Position numbers and translations under genes: made by a program. From contig CAMTOX010000162.1 in assembly GCA_947074225.1 (NCBI GenBank), positions 1 through 5,219 on the forward strand: a stretch of 5,219 nt of DNA, read 5' to 3'. This stretch comes from an uncultured bacterium. Lineage in GTDB: Bacteria; Bacteroidota; Bacteroidia; Bacteroidales; Paludibacteraceae. The notes below the pieces were generated by a model. That model was not told the origin of the DNA and ran no database searches. It saw only the letters and a list, made by a program, of their open reading frames with translations. This document shows positions 1-5,219 of the stretch, one piece after another (position 1 is the stretch's first letter; the number at the start of each line of letters is the position of its first letter).

Positions 1-40
1 GAGAGTTACTTCAGGAGGCAATAGAATAGTGTATGAGTAA
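1..40 (+). other. Left edge: possible 3' end of an upstream gene
   Basis: All three forward frames reach a stop here, at 22-24, 27-29 and 38-40, so an upstream + gene, if there is one, ends in this stretch. The frame that stops at 38-40 would overlap the next gene's start in the arrangement ATGAGTAA, which would allow translational coupling. The other two would leave 3-8 nt gaps. Too few codons remain to identify a product. An AGGAGG at 13-18 could be part of that coding sequence or a loosely spaced ribosome binding site for the ATG at 33. Confidence 0.25.
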
Positions 41-272
41 AGGTTTAGAGTATTATGCTATAAATAGAAACTATCCAGAAATAGAGATTCATTCCAATGG
101 ACCTAGCAAGATTGTTGCCGACATATATATCGACGACAGTAACATCTGTGGATTAACAGAGTGGGGAATTATCTATCGCATGATAATGCACAATGAGAGC
201 TATGAGATGGCTATGCAACTTAACGATTTGAAGAACCCTAAAAAAGGTTTCTTTTCAATATTCAAGAAATAA
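33..272 (+). CDS. Small hypothetical protein, 79 aa
   Basis: I do not recognise this protein. It is soluble-looking, with no signal peptide or membrane helix. A mixed beta-like N-terminal half contains an acidic patch (residues 30-36, DIYIDDS), and a helical stretch with several Met residues (IIYRMIMHNESYEMAMQL) follows. It ends in a short basic and aromatic tail (NPKKGFFSIFKK) that could be amphipathic and touch a membrane or nucleic acid; that is inference only. The ATG at 33 is the only reasonable start, because an in-frame stop lies at 27-29. An AGGAGG sits 14 nt upstream, further than the usual spacing, but Bacteroidota depend little on Shine-Dalgarno pairing. The stop is 21 nt before the DUF4293 gene, so the two are probably co-transcribed. 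Its reality rests on the intact frame, gene-like spacing and even composition rather than on homology. Confidence 0.65.
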   Translation: MSKGLEYYAINRNYPEIEIHSNGPSKIVADIYIDDSNICGLTEWGIIYRMIMHNESYEMAMQLNDLKNPKKGFFSIFKK

Positions 273-293
273 ATTTATAAACCCCTTAAAACT

Positions 294-755
294 ATGTTAC
301 AACGTATCCAAACACTTTATTTAATCATTGCCTTTATATTAGGTTCCCTTACATTTTTCTTACCTGTGATGCACTTTGCTACAGCTCAAGGCGACTACTC
401 TTTAGATTTTCTTGGGCTTATCATCTCTAATGCTTCAGGTAATGAAGTAGTAGAGCGCCTATGGATCATGTCTATTATTGCCGGACTTATTCCGCTAATA
501 TCGCTTATAACTATAAATCTATATAAACATCGCACGGCACAAATTCGTATCTCAATCTTCAACATGCTACTAATGTTAGGATATTATGCTATCTATTTCT
601 TCTTCTACTACTACATTGGAATGAAATATAATGTATCGCCTACCTTTGCTTGGCCTGTAATTTTACCTTTGGTGAATATTGTTCTCACATGGCTTGCCAT
701 TCGTTCCATTGCAAAAGACGAGGCTCTAGTACAGTCTTTAAACAGACTCAGATAA
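294..755 (+). CDS. DUF4293 family integral membrane protein
   Basis: This 153-aa protein matches what I know of the Bacteroidota-specific DUF4293 family, whose function is unknown. It starts MLQRIQTLYL, the typical (M)(I/L)QRIQT(L/V)YL opening. It has four predicted membrane helices at about residues 7-26, 57-77, 88-109 and 118-139, and ends in the characteristic KDEALVQSLNRLR tail. The loop between helices 1 and 2 (about 27-55) is the longest non-membrane part. The third helix is very rich in Phe and Tyr (YYAIYFFFYYY). It should reside in the inner membrane. The length is normal for the family and no truncation is visible. It follows the 79-aa gene by 21 nt and is followed by a strong hairpin, so it is probably the last gene of its transcript. 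Confidence 0.88.
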   Translation: MLQRIQTLYLIIAFILGSLTFFLPVMHFATAQGDYSLDFLGLIISNASGNEVVERLWIMSIIAGLIPLISLITINLYKHRTAQIRISIFNMLLMLGYYAIYFFFYYYIGMKYNVSPTFAWPVILPLVNIVLTWLAIRSIAKDEALVQSLNRLR

Positions 756-770
756 TGCAACTAAAACCAT

Positions 771-822
771 ATTAATACAACAGGGATGCAACACATATAT
801 GTTGCATCCCTGTTGTATTAAT
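771..822. terminator. Perfect 23-bp hairpin, probable bidirectional terminator
   Basis: Arms at 771-793 and 800-822 are perfectly complementary over 23 bp, enclosing a 6-nt loop (catata). The outer part of the stem is AT-rich (ATTAATACAA pairing with TTGTATTAAT) and the inner part is GC-richer (CAGGGATGCAAC). It begins 15 nt after the DUF4293 stop and lies between convergent genes, which fits an intrinsic terminator for the + transcript. The U-rich tail is interrupted and is itself part of the stem, so termination could be imperfect or work in both directions. Confidence 0.75.
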
Positions 823-958
823 AGCCTAAGCTGATATGCTTTAGAGGCCTCTATTATAGCTTTTCGCCATATAGATAGTAATAAGGATAGAAAATAAAAT
901 ATGAGCTCTTATCATATCTATTATAACCTCAGATGAATTGTTTTAGCATAAGTGCTAT

Positions 959-1001
959 AAAAAGCAAAAGAGTTCCTCAATATGTAATTGAGGAACTCTT
1001 T
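959..1001 (-). terminator. Intrinsic terminator of the secG operon
   Basis: A 15-bp perfect stem (arms 967-981 and 987-1001, 5-nt loop) has a GC-rich centre. Read on the minus strand, its descending arm ends CTTT and runs into TGCTTTTT, giving the U-rich tail of a rho-independent terminator. It lies 34 nt beyond the secG stop codon. On the + strand the downstream tail is much weaker (TGTATAAG), so the minus-strand direction is preferred. Confidence 0.85.
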
Positions 1002-1035
1002 GTATAAGTTATCTTATGTAGTACAAAGTATAATC

Positions 1036-1359
1036 TTACTCTGTTACAACATCGTCAAAATTAATAGTTGAAGGAGCTTGTTCTACTTCAGTATTTCCAA
1101 GTTCACCAGAGATGACAGATACTTTCTCACCACTAAAGCTTTTTGAGAAACCAGAAGAGATAACACTCATCACTACAATAGCAGAAATTAAAATCCATGT
1201 TGTTTTTTCAAGAACATCAGTAGTTTTATTTACGCCTAAAATATTGTTTGAAGACGAAAAATTTGATGCCAAACCACCACCCTTAGAGTTCTGTACTAAA
1301 ACGAACAATATTAAGATGATTGATGCGATAACGGTTAATACGATAAAAAAAGTGTACAT
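1036..1359 (-). CDS. secG: Preprotein translocase subunit SecG
   Basis: SecG is the small, non-essential partner of SecY and SecE in the inner-membrane protein-export channel. The 107-aa protein has two membrane helices (about 4-22 and 53-70). Between them is the conserved cytoplasmic segment: VQNSKGGGLA (22-31), then SNNILGVNKTTDVLEK. A polar, acidic C-terminal tail follows, as is usual in Bacteroidota SecG. I place the start at the ATG at 1357-1359 because family members begin MYTxF. An in-frame TTG at 1363-1365 would add only two residues (and read M-T-M-Y). With the ATG, the gap to the upstream gene is 10 nt, and no clear Shine-Dalgarno is present. It is the last gene of the four-gene minus-strand operon and is followed by a strong terminator. 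Confidence 0.95.
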   Translation of the reverse strand: MYTFFIVLTVIASIILILFVLVQNSKGGGLASNFSSSNNILGVNKTTDVLEKTTWILISAIVVMSVISSGFSKSFSGEKVSVISGELGNTEVEQAPSTINFDDVVTE

Positions 1360-1369
1360 AGTCAATGTG

Positions 1370-2044
1370 TTATTTGTTGTTTTCTATAATAGTTCTTAAA
1401 TATTTGATTTGAAGTGCAAAGTAAACACTTTTTTTTGGATTTCTCAAATTTAATTCCTCTAATATTTGCAGTGCCTCAGTGTATTTGCGTTCTTTTATAA
1501 GTTTCTTAGCATTTTCCTCTGAAAAATCTGTTGGAGGTAATTCTACGAAAGCATCTGGAGCAAACTTTGGCGCACGTTTTGGTGCTGCTTTAGGTTCTAT
1601 TGCCACAGAAGTTTCTACAGCCACAAGGGGCTCTTGAGCTTCGCGTTGAATCTGTGCACCCTCTTTAGATTTTGCCAAACGAGCAGCCTTAAGATTTGCT
1701 GCAAGTTGCTGCAAAGAACTCCTATGGGAGTCATTCTCCATAATAGCAAAATAATCGCCTGACATTCCACCCAACTGATCTAACTCTGGAATAGCTTGCT
1801 CTACCTCTGGGGCATCTACCAAATAATGATATAAAGCTTTTCGATTGCTAATATAAATAGCATCAGTAATAAGCTGTTGTTCAAAACGTACATCGTCGGT
1901 ATCGTATAGACGTTTCAAATAGATCCAATGAAGTGGTTCACTATAAGGAAACTTATGAATAAGTTCTCTCAGTTCTGCTTCAGAAACCGAATTCAACGAA
2001 GTTGGAGAACACAACCACTCACTTATTTGACTCTTAGTAATCAT
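1370..2044 (-). CDS. TPR-like hypothetical protein encoded between LptE and SecG
   Basis: The protein has 224 aa and no signal peptide or membrane helix, so it is probably cytoplasmic. The N-terminal part (about 1-105) is helical, with a motif around 22-45 (EAELRELIHKFPYSEPLHWIYL split by turns) that resembles a helical-repeat hairpin. Residues 106-170 form a charged linker rich in Ala, Lys, Glu and Pro, including an imperfect APKRAPKFAPDAF stretch, and look disordered. Residues 179-222 read like a C-terminal tetratricopeptide unit: KLIKERKYTEALQILEEL, then LRNPKKSVYFALQIKYLR. Proteins of this layout with a similar terminal TPR are, to my recollection, found beside secG in other Bacteroidota. 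Their role is unknown, and a scaffold or chaperone-like role is only a guess. It starts 6 nt after the lptE stop and ends 10 nt before secG, so it is firmly in the operon. Confidence 0.85.
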   Translation of the reverse strand: MITKSQISEWLCSPTSLNSVSEAELRELIHKFPYSEPLHWIYLKRLYDTDDVRFEQQLITDAIYISNRKALYHYLVDAPEVEQAIPELDQLGGMSGDYFAIMENDSHRSSLQQLAANLKAARLAKSKEGAQIQREAQEPLVAVETSVAIEPKAAPKRAPKFAPDAFVELPPTDFSEENAKKLIKERKYTEALQILEELNLRNPKKSVYFALQIKYLRTIIENNK

Positions 2045-2050
2045 ACACTC

Positions 2051-2569
2051 TTACCAATTGGCTACTGTAGCATTGAAAATTGCATCTACAATCTCATCTA
2101 TCATCTCTGTTACATAAGTTTCTTGAACCTCATTCAACGTTGATGTATTCGAGAAGGTACGATTAGCAGAGAAACTACGACTGGTAAACGACTCTTCCGG
2201 ATTACTATTATTAATAAAAGTAACCTTAATAATTAGTGTTAGCTTTGTTTCTGAAGCATAAGCATTAGAACCAATAGCCAAAGGAGTTAAACTATAGTCG
2301 TAAATCTCACCCTCTAACTGTAAGTCGCCATTATTATTCACTTGCGTTAAGCGCGTTTGACGAGCAAAAATACCTGTTAAGGCGTCATTAAACTGACTCT
2401 CCATTAGAGAGTAGTTTAAAGGAGCATTATTTGGAAAATTACTTATCGTAATGGTTTTGGTTTTAGAGTAATCTATAGAAGCACCATTAAACTTATAGCT
2501 AACGCTACAGCCTGCTGAAATTATTACTATCAAAGATAATAATACTATGGGTTTTAATATTCTTTTCAT
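2051..2569 (-). CDS. lptE: LptE-family outer-membrane lipoprotein (LPS assembly)
   Basis: LptE plugs the LptD barrel and helps to insert lipopolysaccharide into the outer leaflet of the outer membrane. The 172-aa precursor begins with a lipoprotein signal: basic MKRILK, a hydrophobic core, and the lipobox ISAGC with the lipidated Cys at residue 21. The mature part shows the Bacteroidota LptE pattern: VSYKFNGASIDYSKTKTI, ISNFPNNAP (42-50), a helix with QFNDALTGIFARQTRL (59-74), then GDLQLEGEIYDYSLTPLAI (81-99), and alternating beta strands. A C-terminal helix (about 147-167) follows. Bacteroidota versions diverge strongly from E. coli LptE, so the name rests on family pattern rather than close identity. 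It starts 12 nt after the sigma-54 activator gene, with AGAAGAG just upstream of the ATG. No lptD is in the window. Confidence 0.88.
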   Translation of the reverse strand: MKRILKPIVLLSLIVIISAGCSVSYKFNGASIDYSKTKTITISNFPNNAPLNYSLMESQFNDALTGIFARQTRLTQVNNNGDLQLEGEIYDYSLTPLAIGSNAYASETKLTLIIKVTFINNSNPEESFTSRSFSANRTFSNTSTLNEVQETYVTEMIDEIVDAIFNATVANW

Positions 2570-2581
2570 GACACTCTTCTA

Positions 2582-3847
2582 TTATTTCTCTAATCCAAAT
2601 TCTTTTATTTTTCGGTATAGTGTACGCTCAGAAATATGTAAATCTTGTGCTGCATATTTTCGTTTACCGTTATGGCGTTCTAGTGCCTTAATAATCATCT
2701 CTCTCTCGGCATCAATCAGTGATAGAGACTCCTCAATATACTCCTCGGTATCAAACACCTTATGTTCATCTTGATTATTTATTATTTGCGGAACAGATGC
2801 TGTTATCGGTTTATGTATTACACTCAACATATCGTTAGGAGTTGTAGGAACATTCTCATTAAAGAAAGATGTTTCTGGTGCATAATCGGCCATATCAACA
2901 TTTTCTTTACTCATAATGGTATGAACTAGTTTCTTTAGCTCTTGCATATCGCGTTTCATATCAAATAGTACCTGATACAAAATTTCGCGTTCACTATTAA
3001 AAGACTTTTGCTCCGCTTGTTTGTCGCCTTTAAAAAGCATTGGCAGATTGTTCATCTCATGCTGTGGTAAATAAAAGCGTAAACGAGTAGCATCTATTTC
3101 TCTATTCTGCTCTATTACAGAAATCTGTTCCGTTACATTTTTTAATTGTCGAATATTACCACGCCAATAGTAACTTGACAACACCTCAACAGCATCTTCC
3201 GTTAACCTAACAGCTGGCATCTGATACTTGTCGGCAAAGTCAATAGAGAATTTTCTGAATAGCAAAGCTATATCCTCTTTACGTTCACGCAAAGGTGGTA
3301 TATATATTGGCACCGCATTTAAACGGTAATAGAGATCCTCTCTGAAACGTCCTTCGGCAATAGCTTGCTGCATATTTACATTGGTTGCTGCCACTACACG
3401 AACATTGGTTTTTTGTACTTTAGAGGAGCCTACACGCATAAACTCACCGGCTTCGAGAACACGTAACAAACGTACTTGAGTGGACAGCGGTAGCTCACCC
3501 ACCTCATCCAAAAAAACGGTACCCCCATTAGCCTCCTCAAAGTATCCTTTACGCTCATTTACTGCAGTTGTAAAAGCACCTTTTTCGTGACCAAATAGTT
3601 CAGAGTCTATGGTGCCTTCTGGAATAGCACCACAGTTTATAGCAAAATAACTTTTATGTTTTCTATGACTATATTGATGTATAATTTGCGGGAAAGTCTC
3701 TTTACCAACACCACTCTCTCCTTGTATCAATACCGAGAGATCGGTATTTGCCACCTGCACAGCTATATCTATGGCACGATTTAATGCCTCAGAACTTCCT
3801 ATAATCCCGAAACGTTGTTTAACCTGTTGTATTTCTGAAAATTGCAT
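2582..3847 (-). CDS. Sigma-54-dependent transcriptional activator without a sensory domain
   Basis: This 421-aa enhancer-binding protein should drive open-complex formation by RpoN RNA polymerase using ATP. The AAA+ core starts almost at the N-terminus (about 12-262), so there is no receiver, PAS or GAF domain; this layout resembles PspF. Visible motifs are Walker A GESGVGKE (43-50), the switch Asn in NCGA (71), and Walker B with FLDE (112-115). Sensor I is AATN (153-156), the arginine fingers are R169 and R175 in FREDLYYRL, and sensor II lies in WRGNIRQLKN (228-237). The sigma-54 contact loop reads GAFTTA (90-95) instead of GAFTGA. A variable linker (about 263-370) includes a likely coiled coil (284-312). 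The C-terminal Fis-type helix-turn-helix (about 375-421) contains NGKRKYAAQDLHISERTLYRKIKEF, broken here only by turns. It is first in the operon with lptE, the TPR-like gene and secG. Its targets are not visible. Confidence 0.95.
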   Translation of the reverse strand: MQFSEIQQVKQRFGIIGSSEALNRAIDIAVQVANTDLSVLIQGESGVGKETFPQIIHQYSHRKHKSYFAINCGAIPEGTIDSELFGHEKGAFTTAVNERKGYFEEANGGTVFLDEVGELPLSTQVRLLRVLEAGEFMRVGSSKVQKTNVRVVAATNVNMQQAIAEGRFREDLYYRLNAVPIYIPPLRERKEDIALLFRKFSIDFADKYQMPAVRLTEDAVEVLSSYYWRGNIRQLKNVTEQISVIEQNREIDATRLRFYLPQHEMNNLPMLFKGDKQAEQKSFNSEREILYQVLFDMKRDMQELKKLVHTIMSKENVDMADYAPETSFFNENVPTTPNDMLSVIHKPITASVPQIINNQDEHKVFDTEEYIEESLSLIDAEREMIIKALERHNGKRKYAAQDLHISERTLYRKIKEFGLEK

Positions 3848-3888
3848 ATATAATTATAACTTGGCTGTAATTTTAGCAGTATATATGA

Positions 3889-3919
3889 CAAAGTTACAGA
3901 CTTTTTGAAGATTACACAA
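3889..3919 (-). promoter_or_regulatory. Bacteroidetes-type promoter for the activator-lptE-TPR-secG operon
   Basis: On the minus strand, TAACTTTG (3889-3896) is an exact match to the -7 consensus TAnnTTTG. A TTG (3917-3919) lies 20 bp upstream in the place of the -33 element. Transcription would begin near 3880-3884, giving a leader of about 35 nt before the ATG at 3845-3847. It looks like a primary-sigma-factor promoter. No -24/-12 sigma-54 site is visible next to it, so there is no sign of direct autoactivation through RpoN. Confidence 0.7.
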
Positions 3920-3984
3920 TAGAACACCAACTAAAAAGAGGAGTGCAAGGAAGATAATCTATATAAAATAGTAATAAATATATA

Positions 3985-4016
3985 GAAGAAGAAAAGAAAT
4001 ACATGCTTCATAAGCA
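3985..4016 (-). terminator. Possible weak terminator after pdxB
   Basis: Immediately after the pdxB stop on the minus strand is a small hairpin, TGCTT-ATG-AAGCA (4004-4016). It is followed by a pyrimidine-rich tail (TGTATTTCTTTTCTTC). The 5-bp stem is weak, so some read-through into the downstream operon is possible. The operon's own promoter nearby suggests that transcription is mostly independent. Confidence 0.3.
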
Positions 4017-4021
4017 AAATA

Positions 4022-5065
4022 CTACTCAATTACCCACTCTATCTCACGACGAATAGGATACTCACTACGTTGTTGTTCAAAAGTATCAATAGAACTCCGC
4101 AAACGACTGCTATCGGTCATTATATCGTAACTACTCAATAGCTGTTTGGGTAGAGAAAGTTCGGTAGCATTGCAAACCGCTTTCGCCGATAAGGCAGTAA
4201 CAGAATAGTTATCTATACCTAAATGAAAGAACTTACTCACCGAACGCACACTTTGTATTGTTGCATTAGCTTTTCCATCGGCCGAATAGCCTGCAATATG
4301 AGGAGTAGATATTAGACTATGCTCAAGCACATTTCTATTTATTTGTGGCTCATTCTCCCAACAATCCAGAATATAATTGTCAATCCTACCCGCTGCTAAA
4401 GCCTCTAAGAGATGAGACTCTTCAACAACGCCTCCTCGGGCAGCATTAATAATTAATGGCTTTTGTCGAAGGGCATTAAAGAAGTTGCTATTTGCCAAAT
4501 AAAAGGTAGGATAATCACCTATCACGGTCAATGGAGTATGGAAAGTAATCACATCGGCTTGAGCGCATATATCTTCTAAAGATACAAAAAAACCTTCTCC
4601 TTCTTGTTCAGCTCTAGGAGGATCATTTTGCAATACTACCACTCCCAAACGCTCTGCCATTCTTTTCACAGCACTACCCACATGACCCACACCTACAATA
4701 CCGAGCGTTAGTCCAGACAAAGAACGACCGGTATCTTTTGCCCAATAACTTAAAGCCGAACCTATATATTGAGCTACCGACTCTGCATTGCACCCTGGAG
4801 CATTTTTCCATACTATACCATGATTTTTACAATATTTTGTGTCTATATGGTCAAAACCTATTGTTGCCGTTGCAATAAACTTCACTTTACTGCCATGTAA
4901 TAAACCGGCATTACATTGGGTACGCGTACGAACTATCAATGCATCAGCATTTTTTATAGATTCAGATGTCATCTCTGAGGCTGAAAGATAAGTAACATCA
5001 GCCACACTATCCAAAGCACCTTTAATGAATGGTATATTTTTGTCTATTATAATAGTAGGTTTCAT
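4022..5065 (-). CDS. pdxB: 4-phosphoerythronate dehydrogenase (vitamin B6 biosynthesis)
   Basis: PdxB oxidises 4-phospho-D-erythronate in the second step of the DXP-dependent pyridoxal phosphate pathway, upstream of SerC and PdxA/PdxJ. The 347-aa protein belongs to the D-isomer-specific 2-hydroxyacid dehydrogenases. An N-terminal catalytic segment contains RTRT (46-49) and ATIGFDHID (67-75), followed by the PdxB-type APGCNAESVAQY (89-100). The NAD-binding fold has GVGHVG (125-130) and an acidic residue at D148. Catalytic residues are R210 in NAARGGVV, E239 in WENEP and H256 in STPHIAGYSADGKAN. As I recall, they sit two positions after R208, E237 and H254 of E. coli PdxB. The C-terminal region (about 283-347) corresponds to the PdxB dimerisation part and is shorter than in E. 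coli (378 aa in total). The APGCNAE and GYSADGKANAT motifs favour PdxB over SerA. It has its own promoter and appears monocistronic. Confidence 0.95.
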   Translation of the reverse strand: MKPTIIIDKNIPFIKGALDSVADVTYLSASEMTSESIKNADALIVRTRTQCNAGLLHGSKVKFIATATIGFDHIDTKYCKNHGIVWKNAPGCNAESVAQYIGSALSYWAKDTGRSLSGLTLGIVGVGHVGSAVKRMAERLGVVVLQNDPPRAEQEGEGFFVSLEDICAQADVITFHTPLTVIGDYPTFYLANSNFFNALRQKPLIINAARGGVVEESHLLEALAAGRIDNYILDCWENEPQINRNVLEHSLISTPHIAGYSADGKANATIQSVRSVSKFFHLGIDNYSVTALSAKAVCNATELSLPKQLLSSYDIMTDSSRLRSSIDTFEQQRSEYPIRREIEWVIE

Positions 5066-5087
5066 CGTCTGTTAAATAAATCGGCTG

Positions 5088-5117
5088 CAAAGGTAATTCA
5101 AATATTGAGATTACAAA
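5088..5117 (-). promoter_or_regulatory. Bacteroidetes-type promoter for pdxB
   Basis: On the minus strand, TACCTTTG (5088-5095) matches the -7 consensus TAnnTTTG exactly. A TTTG (5114-5117) sits 18 bp upstream as the -33 element. The start of transcription would fall near 5080-5084, leaving a short leader of about 16-20 nt before the ATG at 5063-5065. The sequence shows no riboswitch-sized leader, so PLP or thiamine-type riboswitch control of pdxB is unlikely. Confidence 0.78.
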
Positions 5118-5118
5118 G

Positions 5119-5219
5119 TAACAGTTAACTCATAGATGAGCCGACCTATACTCGCTTCATCATTATGCCACTTAATATACGTCCCGACCTTATTCCCAAA
5201 ACACGTGCCGAAAACCACT
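5119..5219. other. Unassigned right edge with several competing open frames
   Basis: This stretch is too short to assign. On the + strand, an ATG at 5165 opens a frame that runs off the end (MPLNIRPDLIPKTRAENH), and an ATG at 5136 opens another. On the minus strand, one frame runs from the edge to a stop at 5111-5113 (ending RLIYELTVTL) and another to a stop at 5145-5147 (ending SGIMMKRV). None matches a family I recognise. No TAnnTTTG element is visible on the + strand to support a divergent gene. A short inverted repeat, CTCAT-AG-ATGAG, lies at 5129-5140. Confidence 0.3.

Noticed and set aside
823..958. Possible small gene or RNA in the gap between the two terminators
   Set aside because: Only very short open frames (about 11 codons) occur, and there is no promoter or structured RNA signature that I can recognise.
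1112..1399. 95-codon open frame on the + strand antisense to secG
   Set aside because: It lies opposite a confident secG gene, has no family features, and its composition follows from the complementary strand.
1928..2143. 71-codon open frame on the + strand
   Set aside because: It is antisense to the 5' end of the TPR-like gene and the 3' end of lptE, both well supported; it shows no domain or upstream signal.
2531..2538. TATCTTTG on the minus strand, a match to the -7 promoter consensus
   Set aside because: It lies within the lptE signal-peptide codons, would start transcription inside the gene, and such short matches are expected by chance in AT-rich DNA.
2547..2774. 75-codon open frame on the + strand
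   Set aside because: It is antisense to the start of lptE and to the Fis-type helix-turn-helix end of the sigma-54 activator, which is strongly conserved coding sequence.
3772..3788. TGGCACG-like sequence resembling a sigma-54 -24/-12 promoter on the + strand
   Set aside because: The spacing between the GG and GC is 11 instead of 10, the -12 element is poor, and it lies inside the activator's coding sequence pointing away from any gene start.
5195..5210. CGGCACG-TGTT-TTGGG on the minus strand, near the sigma-54 consensus and pointing toward pdxB
   Set aside because: The -12 GC dinucleotide, which is almost invariant, is GG here, and a better housekeeping promoter lies closer to pdxB.
1..5219. 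CRISPR array, tRNA, rRNA, insertion sequence or prophage genes
   Set aside because: No spaced direct repeats, tRNA-like cloverleaf segments, transposase motifs or phage-type proteins were seen; the window is almost fully accounted for by ordinary chromosomal genes.

Overview
The window looks like part of a Bacteroidota chromosome, most likely order Bacteroidales. It is AT-rich. It carries family members typical of that phylum: a DUF4293 membrane protein, a Bacteroidetes-type LptE lipoprotein, and a SecG with the KTTD/LEK signature. Two intergenic sites match the Bacteroidetes housekeeping promoter (TAnnTTTG at -7 with TTG/TTTG about 18-20 bp upstream). I cannot name the genus from the sequence.

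Layout, left to right. On the + strand, the last few codons of a possible upstream gene are followed by a small unrecognised 79-aa gene (33-272) and a four-helix DUF4293 membrane protein (294-755), which are 21 nt apart and probably co-transcribed. Positions 756-1035 form a convergent intergenic region with two strong hairpins. One is a perfect 23-bp stem (771-822) that can serve as terminator for the + genes. The other is a 15-bp stem with a U-rich tail on the minus strand (959-1001) that ends the minus-strand operon. I see no gene in the 136 bp between them.

Positions 1036-3847 hold a compact four-gene operon on the minus strand. In transcription order it encodes a sigma-54 activator with an AAA+ core, an LptE-family lipoprotein, a protein with a TPR-like C-terminus, and SecG. 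The gaps are 6-12 nt, and a Bacteroidetes promoter lies at 3889-3919. The grouping joins a transcription regulator to outer-membrane LPS transport and inner-membrane protein secretion, so an envelope-biogenesis theme is a reasonable inference.

Upstream on the same strand, pdxB (4022-5065) encodes 4-phosphoerythronate dehydrogenase of the DXP-dependent vitamin B6 pathway. It has its own promoter (5088-5117) and probably a weak terminator, so it seems to be a separate transcription unit. The last ~100 bp at the right edge are open in several frames and cannot be assigned.

Most of the window is ordinary core genome. The observation most worth a second look is the sigma-54 activator: it lacks any N-terminal sensory domain and has GAFTTA in place of the canonical GAFTGA sigma-54 contact loop.
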